A DNA stretch of 64,000 bases from positions 1 through 64,000 of the forward strand of contig NZ_JAFHKT010000150.1 in NCBI RefSeq assembly GCF_017052465.1, in the 5' to 3' direction. Made by a program: the position numbers and the translations under genes. This DNA is from Arthrobacter pascens (GTDB lineage: Bacteria; Actinomycetota; Actinomycetes; Actinomycetales; Micrococcaceae). The notes beneath the pieces were generated by a model that was given only the letters and a program-made list of their open reading frames with translations, was not told the DNA's origin and ran no database searches. Below, in pieces: positions 26,227 through 35,200 of the stretch (position 1 is its first letter; each line of letters starts with the position of its first letter).

Positions 26227-29200
26227 ATGCGGAGACCTTTCGCGCCCGTCCGGGCCGCCGTCGCAGTGTTCGTATCGCTGGGGCTTCTGGCTGGAACCGC
26301 GGTATCTGCTTTGGCTGCGCCGATGCCAGCGGCGCAGCCGGCGGTGGTGAGCGCCGCGGTGGACATGAGTTCCGACGAATGGATCGCCGGGCAATTCCGT
26401 ACGCACTTCGGCGTCGAACTGTCCACCGAACGGATCCAGTATTTGCTGGGCACTAGTTTCGGGCCGGTGCTTCGTTCCTACGTACTGGACGCTGAATTCG
26501 GAAAGACAGCGGAGGCTCCTACCGAGGTCTCCAAGGAAGCGCTCAAGAAGCTCGCCGACTACATCCCCAGTCTCTTCGGCGCCTCCGATCCTGACCCGGA
26601 CGCCGTCATGCTGGACATCATCAGCTGGGACATCGCCATCCTCAAGGAAGGAAATCTCAGCGCCCCGGTGGCCAGTGCGCTCAAGGGCAGCGTGGAGGCC
26701 GTGAAAATAGCCAAGCAGCTATACGGGTCAGTGGATCAGGTATCTTCCTTGGTCAAAATGGGCCTGACGGCTTTCAGCGACAACAAGTACAGGCAGATCC
26801 TGTCCGACTATAAGGAACAACGCAACCAAGGTGCGGCGGCAGACGCTGCCTTTGCCGCTGTCGAAGAGTTCCTGACCGACGAGTACATCAATAACGTGGC
26901 CACGATGAGGTATCCGTGCACCACCTGGATTGTGTTCCCGTGCCTTTCGGGCGATATTGACGCGCATCTTCCGAAGTCCAGGGAAAAGCTCAAACAGGAT
27001 CTCGAATTCGCCTATCATTCGATTCTTTTGGCAGAGAGCCCAAGCGTCAAACAAGGCGTGAAGACTTTTGTCACGAACCTCAGCGGGTTGATCGACGGTT
27101 ACTCGTCGCAGCACGGTGACTTCGGACTGATCGCTGTGCAGACGGGCGAAAAAAGCATCACCCTGATCAACAACGGCCCTGCCACCCTGTCGGAGATTAA
27201 GCTCACGGCTGGCGACGGCAAGGTACTCGCATCCCACGCCGGCATTGGGAAATACGGCCGAGCCACCGTTCCAGACAGCGACTGGGCATCTCTTTACACG
27301 ACGGGCACCAAGTTTACGTTCAAAGTAGCGTCAGTGGACGGCATCACGAGGCCGGCAGCAGAGGTCCGCCGAGCCGTATGGCTGGATGGGATCGGCACGT
27401 CAGCCGGGTCGCAGCCCGCGGAGCGGAGCTTCCGAGCCAATACGGTGGAGCATTTCAGTGGCACCACGGACGTTGCCTGGGATTTGGGCGACGGAGCGCA
27501 GGCCGCTGGTCCTGAAACAACGCATGTTTTCAAGTGCTACGGCACATACAAAGTCCAGGCCAAGGCCACGCACGGATCTCAGTCCATGACCCGTGAATCC
27601 GGTATCACCATCGGCGCCCCGTGGACCGTGGACTGGTCGACGGAGGATGGCGAATACGCTGCTGCGACCGGCGTCCCCGTTAAGCTGTTTGCGCACCCCT
27701 CCATTCCCCGTGATGCCGGACTGCAGGCCACGTGGACCTTCGAGGACGGCGGGACCGCAGAGGGGTTCGAGGTCGAGCACGCCTTTCCCACCAAAGGCAC
27801 ACGGCTGGCCACACTTGCCATCACAGACCCGGCCAGCGGCTGCCCGGCCTACACGAAATCGCACAAAATGCAGGTTGCACGGACCGATGAATGGATCACG
27901 CTTCCCAACACCATCGATGAAGACATGGTCCTCACATCCAAAGTGGCCGGCTACATAATTCCGCAGAGGTTCTGGTACGGATCACCGCATGGAACCACCG
28001 TCGCAGCCGGCGCCAAGCTGACCATTCCGCCCGGGGTGCGCATCAAAGGCACTTACGACCCGGATGCGTGGGGCCGCTACCACAATCCACTCGTCGTGAA
28101 TGGAGAGCTGGAAGTCCGGGGAGCAGTGAGTGCCCCGGTGGAGTGGACGTCCTGGCGTGATGACGCGCTCGGCGGCGACGCCAACATGGACGGTGACTTC
28201 ACGAAGCCCGAGCCGGGGGACTACCTCGGCGTAGTGGCCGCGGCTGGCTCCACAGTTTCGATGACCAATGTATCGGTCAATTACTCTGCGAACTTCCTGG
28301 ACGTGCAGGACGGCGCCAACGTCACCGTGAGCAACCTGAAGGTTCGGAATGCCAGCGGCTACGTCTATGGGGCCCTGAACGGAAGCTACGAAACGGGCAT
28401 CATCAGCGCCACCGGAACGGGTTCGCTTAAGATTTCCGCCAGCGACATCGAAAACTCTGCCGGCAATGGCTACGCCATCGAGGCGCGGAATGCCCCTAAT
28501 CTGCGCGCTGCAGGCCTGACCCTCCGTGGCTCGGGTGCCGGACTGGTGGTAAGGGGTGAGGCCGGTCCCTCCATCACAAATTCCACCTTCATCGGCTTCA
28601 GCGAGCCAATCCGTACCACCGCCGCTGCTTCCGGCTTTACAGCGCGGGGTATCTCCGTGATCGACGGTTTCGCGCGGATCACCGTGCAGGCAGGGCAGCT
28701 CATGCCCGGTGCCACATCCTGGTCAAGTTCGTTGCCTTACATTCTCGGCGGAGACATAACAGTTCCCAAGGGCTCCAGTCTGCGCCTGGCCGCAGGCACC
28801 GCAGTGAAGGGCCAGTCCGGGAATTCCTGGAATGGAGTCATTTACAACCCATTGAGGGTGGCTGGAACACTCTTCGTTGATGGCACGGCGGCTCAGCCTG
28901 TCGAGTGGACCTCGATTCATGACAGCTCAGTGCGCGGCCCGAGCTACTCCGGTCCGGCCGCCCCGGCACCCGGCGACTGGGCAGGCATCATCGCGCAGGA
29001 CGGATCCGCTGTTCATATATCCGGACTGCATGCGAAGTTCGCCGCGCAGGTTGTAGGTGCTGATGCAGGCTCTGTTGTGACAGTTCGAGACAGCAGGATT
29101 GAGCAGTCAAACGCGGACCGAATGCGCTACGAATCAGTCATTCGCGCCTACGATCCCGCGCACTTCACACTGAGCGGGATCAGCATCGATGGAGCCGGCA

Positions 29201-32088
29201 GCGGCCAGCCGTTGGTGCGCGTTTCCGGCAGCGCCGGTGAGGCCGTGATCAGCAACAGCACCTTCGCCGATGCAAACACCGCCGTGGATCTGCAGGGCAG
29301 CGTCCGGGCCAGCCTCAGCGGCGCTACCTTCAGGAATATCCGAAGTTCCGTTCTCGTCCAGCCCGCCACCAGCGGCGTCAAAATGGCCGGGACCCATGTG
29401 GAAGGGGGCATGGGCCGGATCGTGGTGTCCGGGGGCCAGCTCCCGGAAGGCGCCAATGAGTGGACTGCGGACCTTCCGTATGTCCTTTTGGACCAGTTGA
29501 CGGTTCCAGCATCCTCGTCGCTGAGCATCGGGGCAGGGGTCACTTTGAAGTCCGCGGTCTGGCACGGTTCCTGGTCTGCAAGTTATCGGCCTATTCAGGT
29601 GTTCGGAAGCCTGACTGTCAATGGGACAGAGAGCCAGCCCGTGCGCTGGACCTCCTCCCGGAACGCTGACATCGGTGGACCTTCGGAGGACGTCGGCACG
29701 CCCGCCCCTACCAACTATGACTGGTCGGGTATCAACGCGAACTTCGGATCCTCCGTCAGCCTGAAGCATGTGCAGGCTACCCACGCACGTACGCTCCTGG
29801 AGGCTCAGCACGGCTCCTCGTTCAGTCTCACCGGCACATCCGTGAGCAACTCCGACGGGCAGGGCTACGGCATCATCAGGGACCTTGGGGCAACGAGTGC
29901 GGTCGTAGCTGATTCCCAATTCAGGAGCGCAGGGTACGGCGCGGCGCTTGTCATGCACGGCGGGCAGCCGCTTCTTGAGCGCGTCACGGTCCAGGGCGCA
30001 GGTCATGGAATCGAAGTTGGCGGCTCAGCCAAACTGGTCATCAGGGGATCCGCGCTCCTCGCCGACGGGTACCAAATCCTGAATTACACCAGTACTGCTG
30101 TAGACGCCGGCAGCAATTGGTGGGGCGACGAAAACGGGCCCTCCACCGGAACGGCCGGTCTTGAGCCCTACTTCGGAATAGTAAAAACCATGCCCTGGTG
30201 CTTGCAAGAATCCTGCCAGACGCTCTCCTCCACAGTTCCTGCCCGAATTTCGGCCCCGGAGACATCGAGGCAGTCGGTGACTGTCGAAGGAAGCTTCGGC
30301 GACGTCAAGGTTCACGCCGACCGAACAGACGGGACCGCCGCCGTAGGAGCTGTTCTGGCCGTCAAACTGAGCGGTCCGGCCGCCTTCGCCGGTGGTGCCC
30401 AGGAACAGGAACTCACGGCGGATGAAAATGGAGACGTCATCGTCCCGGGGCCCATAGCCGGGACGGAAGTGGGGGCCGTCACGCTAACGGTGACCGCGAA
30501 GGCAGCCCCTGGTCTTTCACCCTTGGTCCTGAACCTCGGCGACGTGCGAGCGGGGACAGCCGCGGCCATTCACATAGTCGGCGGGGGCGGTGCAACGGCC
30601 ACCCCTGGCTCGGACCTCGGTTCCCTGTCTGCCCGTGTTGTGGACCGGCACGGCAACCCTGTTTCCGGAGCTGACGTCGAGTTCGTCCTTGACGGGCCGG
30701 CTGTCTTTGGCGAAACGCGCACCGCCGTTGGCACCAGCAACACCGAGGGGTTGGTAGCGTCTCCTGCCGTGACGGCCACGGACACGGCGGGCGAAGTCAG
30801 CGCTTCGGCGTCACTCGTCGAAAACGCAGCGGTCAAGAGCGAATTCCCTCGGTTTGTAGTGGCAGCTGCAGCCAAGGAGACCGTGCCGGCGGCGGTGGTG
30901 TTCACGGACGAGGACGGTACCGCGCAGGATACCTACACGGTTCCCGTCGTTGATGGTGTGGAGTACCTGGTCGGTGAAAAAGTCACCGAGGCCGGAACGT
31001 ACCCGGGCACCGGGACCGTGACAGTGACCGCTCGGGCGAAGACGGATTTCGTGTTCAAGGCAGGGGCTGTGACGGAGTGGAGCGCGACGTTCAAGGCGAC
31101 GCCGTACGAGGTGACGCCGGCGGCGGTGGTGTTCACCGACAAGGACGGCACCGCGCAGGATACGTACATGATTCCAGCCACCGGAGGCATTGACTACTTG
31201 GTCGGCGGCAAGATGGCTGCTGCAGGGACGTACCCGGGAACAGGCACGGTTAGCATCGTGGCCAAAGCCAATCCGGGCTACGTGCTCAAAGCCGGATCCG
31301 TCTCCTCCTGGTCCATGACGTTCAAGGCGGTGTTCCGCATGACCGTGGTTGTTGCCGCCGGAGATCTGAGCAGTGATGGAAGAGCGGATGTGCTTGCCCG
31401 GGACAGCGGTGGAACTCTGTGGCTTTACCCGGGCAATGGGCGCGGCGGGTGGCTGGCGCGGGTCAAGCTCGGCGGAGGCTGGAACTCCATGAACTCCCTC
31501 GTTGCCCCCGGTGACCTCAACGGTGACTTGAAGGCCGACATGCTGGCCCGCGACACCGCCGGAACGCTGTGGCTGTACCCGGGCAACGGCCGTGGCGGCT
31601 GGCTGAACCGGATCCTGGTGGGCGGCGGCTGGAACGCGATGACCTCGATCATTGGGCCGGGGGACCTGACCGGTGACGGGAAGTCTGACGTGCTCGCCCG
31701 CGACAGCAGCGGAACCCTCTGGACCTACCCGGGCAACGGACGGAGCGGGTGGCTGAACCGGATCCGGGTGGGCGGTGGCTGGAACGTGATGACCGCCGTC
31801 GTCGGTCCCGGTGACGTGAACGGTGACCGGAAGGCCGATGGTTTGATCCGCGACAGCAGCGGAACGCTGTGGCTCTACCCCGGCGACGGCCGCGGTGGTT
31901 GGCTGGCACGGAAGTGGGTGGGCGGCGGCTGGAACTCAATGAGTACCATCACGGGCCGTGGAGATTTCAACGGCGACGGCAGGAACGATGTGCTGGCCGT
32001 CGATGCCGCCGGTGTTCTTTGGCTGTACAAGGGCAACGGGGCAGGCACCTGGCTGGGCCGGTCATCGATGGGTGCCGGGTGGAACTGA
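26227..32088 (+). CDS. Giant secreted beta-helix protein with Ig, PKD and FG-GAP modules
   Basis: A 1953-residue exported protein. Signal peptide residues 1-28; an alpha-rich domain to about 380; PKD-like domains at about 385-550 (VAWDLGDGAQAAGPETTHVF); three large parallel beta-helix units (about 570-1330), each opening with a LTVPxGxxLxIxAGV..K segment and having a QPVRWTS-like strand; an invasin-like Ig domain; two 65-residue TYPGTGTVTVTA modules (about 1554-1701); and five FG-GAP repeats (GDLNGDLKADMLARDTAGTL). The last residues are MGAGWN. It is probably a surface adhesin or polysaccharide-active protein. The start is chosen because TGGGGGAGTT lies upstream; earlier in-frame codons lack this. 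Confidence 0.75.
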   Translation: MRRPFAPVRAAVAVFVSLGLLAGTAVSALAAPMPAAQPAVVSAAVDMSSDEWIAGQFRTHFGVELSTERIQYLLGTSFGPVLRSYVLDAEFGKTAEAPTEVSKEALKKLADYIPSLFGASDPDPDAVMLDIISWDIAILKEGNLSAPVASALKGSVEAVKIAKQLYGSVDQVSSLVKMGLTAFSDNKYRQILSDYKEQRNQGAAADAAFAAVEEFLTDEYINNVATMRYPCTTWIVFPCLSGDIDAHLPKSREKLKQDLEFAYHSILLAESPSVKQGVKTFVTNLSGLIDGYSSQHGDFGLIAVQTGEKSITLINNGPATLSEIKLTAGDGKVLASHAGIGKYGRATVPDSDWASLYTTGTKFTFKVASVDGITRPAAEVRRAVWLDGIGTSAGSQPAERSFRANTVEHFSGTTDVAWDLGDGAQAAGPETTHVFKCYGTYKVQAKATHGSQSMTRESGITIGAPWTVDWSTEDGEYAAATGVPVKLFAHPSIPRDAGLQATWTFEDGGTAEGFEVEHAFPTKGTRLATLAITDPASGCPAYTKSHKMQVARTDEWITLPNTIDEDMVLTSKVAGYIIPQRFWYGSPHGTTVAAGAKLTIPPGVRIKGTYDPDAWGRYHNPLVVNGELEVRGAVSAPVEWTSWRDDALGGDANMDGDFTKPEPGDYLGVVAAAGSTVSMTNVSVNYSANFLDVQDGANVTVSNLKVRNASGYVYGALNGSYETGIISATGTGSLKISASDIENSAGNGYAIEARNAPNLRAAGLTLRGSGAGLVVRGEAGPSITNSTFIGFSEPIRTTAAASGFTARGISVIDGFARITVQAGQLMPGATSWSSSLPYILGGDITVPKGSSLRLAAGTAVKGQSGNSWNGVIYNPLRVAGTLFVDGTAAQPVEWTSIHDSSVRGPSYSGPAAPAPGDWAGIIAQDGSAVHISGLHAKFAAQVVGADAGSVVTVRDSRIEQSNADRMRYESVIRAYDPAHFTLSGISIDGAGSGQPLVRVSGSAGEAVISNSTFADANTAVDLQGSVRASLSGATFRNIRSSVLVQPATSGVKMAGTHVEGGMGRIVVSGGQLPEGANEWTADLPYVLLDQLTVPASSSLSIGAGVTLKSAVWHGSWSASYRPIQVFGSLTVNGTESQPVRWTSSRNADIGGPSEDVGTPAPTNYDWSGINANFGSSVSLKHVQATHARTLLEAQHGSSFSLTGTSVSNSDGQGYGIIRDLGATSAVVADSQFRSAGYGAALVMHGGQPLLERVTVQGAGHGIEVGGSAKLVIRGSALLADGYQILNYTSTAVDAGSNWWGDENGPSTGTAGLEPYFGIVKTMPWCLQESCQTLSSTVPARISAPETSRQSVTVEGSFGDVKVHADRTDGTAAVGAVLAVKLSGPAAFAGGAQEQELTADENGDVIVPGPIAGTEVGAVTLTVTAKAAPGLSPLVLNLGDVRAGTAAAIHIVGGGGATATPGSDLGSLSARVVDRHGNPVSGADVEFVLDGPAVFGETRTAVGTSNTEGLVASPAVTATDTAGEVSASASLVENAAVKSEFPRFVVAAAAKETVPAAVVFTDEDGTAQDTYTVPVVDGVEYLVGEKVTEAGTYPGTGTVTVTARAKTDFVFKAGAVTEWSATFKATPYEVTPAAVVFTDKDGTAQDTYMIPATGGIDYLVGGKMAAAGTYPGTGTVSIVAKANPGYVLKAGSVSSWSMTFKAVFRMTVVVAAGDLSSDGRADVLARDSGGTLWLYPGNGRGGWLARVKLGGGWNSMNSLVAPGDLNGDLKADMLARDTAGTLWLYPGNGRGGWLNRILVGGGWNAMTSIIGPGDLTGDGKSDVLARDSSGTLWTYPGNGRSGWLNRIRVGGGWNVMTAVVGPGDVNGDRKADGLIRDSSGTLWLYPGDGRGGWLARKWVGGGWNSMSTITGRGDFNGDGRNDVLAVDAAGVLWLYKGNGAGTWLGRSSMGAGWN

Positions 32089-32169
32089 CACGCCATTCCT
32101 GAATGATGGACGGCCGCTGCGCTCAAGGGCGGCGGCCACCGCCGCTGCCGAACACAGCTCGTAAACACA

Positions 32170-32210
32170 GCCACGGCCGCTGCAACTCCTGGAGTTGCAG
32201 CGGCCGTGGC
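32170..32210. terminator. Long perfect hairpin terminator
   Basis: A 20-bp inverted repeat: the left arm GCCACGGCCGCTGCAACTCC at 32170-32189 pairs exactly with 32191-32210 around one central T. It lies between the stops of two convergent genes and probably terminates both. Confidence 0.85.
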
Positions 32211-32244
32211 AGGTTATACACTCCGCCTCGAGGGCGGACTCCGG

Positions 32245-35200
32245 TTAGGCCACCGGTGCCGTGGCTGCCGAGGTCTTGGCCGCCGTCGTGAAGCCGGACT
32301 TGGTGCCCGTCACGGTGACGCTGATCGCGTATCCGGGGAGCATCGGCGTATAGGTGCTGTTGACTTCCCCGCTGATTGGCATGCCATTGGCGTACCACTG
32401 GTACGTCAGCGTGACCGGCGCCGGCCCCCACGTCCCGGGCACGGCGGTGAGAACCGATCCCGCTGTCGGAGTACCCGAAATGGTGGGCACGGGTGCTGTC
32501 AGTACCCCGACCGCGACCTTGACCGATACCCCGCTGGTCTTGGTCACGGTGGTGAAGCCGGACTTGGATCCAGTCACGGTGACTGTCAGGGTCTTGCCCA
32601 GCATTGCCGTGGTTGGCGTGTAGGTGCCTGCCGTGGCACCGGTGATGGCAACCCCGTTCGCCTTCCACTGGTACTTGAACGTGACCGGAGCCGGCCCCCA
32701 CACACCCGTGGCCGTGAGGGGGGAGCCCACCCTGACGGTGCCACTGATCACGGGGACTGGAGCGCTGAGGGTTCCGACGGCGACCTTAGCCGTGATTGCC
32801 GACGTCCTGGCCGCCGTCGTGTAACCCGCCTTCGATCCGGTTACCGTGACGCTCAGGGTCTTCCCTATTACTGCCGCCGCCGGCTTGTAGGTACTGGCCG
32901 TGGCGCCGGTGATGGCAATCCCGTTCGCCTTCCACTGGTACTTCAGGGTGACCGGGGCCGGCCCCCAGGCGCCCGGAACCGCCGTCAGGGTGTAGCCCAC
33001 CTTCGCAGTCCCCATGATCTTTGGGACCGCCACGGCGAGAGTCCCGACGGCGACCCTTGCGGTTAGTGCCGACGTCTTGGCTGCCGTGTTGTAACCGGCC
33101 TTGGAGCCGGTGACGGTGACGCTGAGGGTCTTGCCCAACTGCGCCGCCGTGGATTTGAACGTGGCGGCGGTGGCGCCGGTGATGGCGATGCCGTTGGCCT
33201 TCCACTGGTACTTCAAGGCGACCGGGGCCGGACCCCAGGTTCCGGGGACCGCGGTCAGTGTGTAGCCGACCTTGGCCGTTCCGGTGATCTTGGGAGTCGG
33301 CGCAGTCAGGACAGGGTTGAGCGCCATGACCGTTCCGGTGGCGGCTGAGGCCTTGGCTGCCGTGGTGTATCCCGTTTTGGTGCCCGTGACGGTGAACGTA
33401 AGAGTCTTGCCCACCTGGGCCGCCGTCGATTTGAAGGTCGTGGCGGTGGCGCCGGTGATGGCGACGCCGTTGGCCTTCCACTGGTACTTCAGCGCCACCG
33501 GGGCCGGTCCCCAGGTGCCTACTGTCGCCGTCAGCGCGTAGCCGACCTTGGCCGTTCCCTTGACCGTCGGTGTGGGCGCGGTCAGCGTCTGCACCACCGC
33601 CGCGTAGGACAGGTTGTGCGTTGTGGTGCTGCCCCTGACCACGCTGACCTTGGTTGCCTTGGCCTCGGTGGTCACGTTGCCGGAGTAAAGGTCCCCGCGT
33701 CCGGAGAGGCCGCTGTGAACCCTGACGGTATAACTGCCGGTGGTGAGGCCTCTTAGGGTGTACTTGCCGGTTGTATCGGTGGATGCGCTGCGTGTGACCA
33801 GCGAGCCGTCCGGGGTGTAGGCCTGGATGAAGGCATTGGCCGCCGGCTTCCCGGCCTTGTCCAAAACTGTTCCAGTCAACGAACCGCCCGCCGTCAGGGT
33901 GGCGTCGATGTTCGGCACCGCCTGTCCTGTGGTTACCGGGATGGCCTTGGCCTGCCCTGCCCCGGCGGATTCCGGCTGGTTCTGGTAGTACTGCGCCTCG
34001 TCCTGCGTGAACCCGCTGGAGCGGTTGAACGCCACCTTGTATGAACCCGCTGCCAGGCCGACGACGCTGTAGTTGCCGGTCCCGTCGGTGGAGCCGCTCT
34101 TGACCAGCTTGCCACTGCCGTCCAAGATGCTGAGCGGGTAGTAGCCGGAGGTTCCGCTGCCGGTAACCTTGCCGCTGATGGTGGCGCCGGTGACTGACTC
34201 GATGTCCGCGCCGGTAACGGTCTGCCCGGCCGAGACTGCTACTGCCTTGGCTGTCTCGACCGTTGCCCCTCCGTACCAGCGGTCTTCGGCGCCGCTCTGG
34301 CCGCCGAGGAAGCGGACCTTGTAGGTGCCCGTTTCCAGCCCGACGATGCTGTAGGTTCCGTCCCAGCCGATGCTGCCGTAGCCAGACTGCGCATCCACCG
34401 CTCCGGTCTTCGTGGCGATGATCTGGGAGGCGTACAGGCTTGTGCCTGCCGGCGCCGTGATCCTGCCGCTGATCACACCGCCCTTAACAAGGGTGGCGTT
34501 GATGGCCGTGACGCTCTGTCCCTCTGTGAGGTTCAGCGGGGTGGCGGTGGCCAGGGACGTGGCCTTGTTGTACCACTGGGTGAGCGCGCCCGAACCGTAC
34601 CCGCCGAACTGCAGCTTGTAACTGCCGGCCGGGAGCCCGCGGAGGGCGTACGTTCCGTCTGTGCTGAGCTGCACCGAGTTCGCCGGAGTATTGTCTGCGG
34701 CCTTGAAGACGCTTACCTGGACGCTGTAGGAGCTCACGCCCTCCGGCAGTGTGACCTTGCCGCTGATCGCTGCACCCTTGGCCAAGGTTGCATCGACGGC
34801 CGTCTTGTCCTGGCCCGCAGCCAGGACAACCGGGGTGGCCGCCGCCTGCGTCTGGACGTTGTTGTACCACTCGTCCAGCGCGCCGGAGTTGTAGTTGCCG
34901 AACTTGACCTTGTAGCTACCCGCCACGAGGCCGATGACCTTGTACGTGCCGTCAGTGTTGACGTTGGCCGACGTGCCGTACTGGCTACCCTCACCGGTGG
35001 CGGATACGTACACGCTGGATACATCCACTCCTGCCGGTACAGTCACCTTCCCGCTGATGCTTGCACCCTTGACCAGCGTGGCGTTGATGTCCAACACGTC
35101 CTGGCCGGCAGTGAGCGCCAGAACGGTTGCCGTTTCCCGGGACGTACCGTTCGCATGCCAGTGCTCCAGTGCTCCGGTGCCGTACCCGGAGAACTGGACG

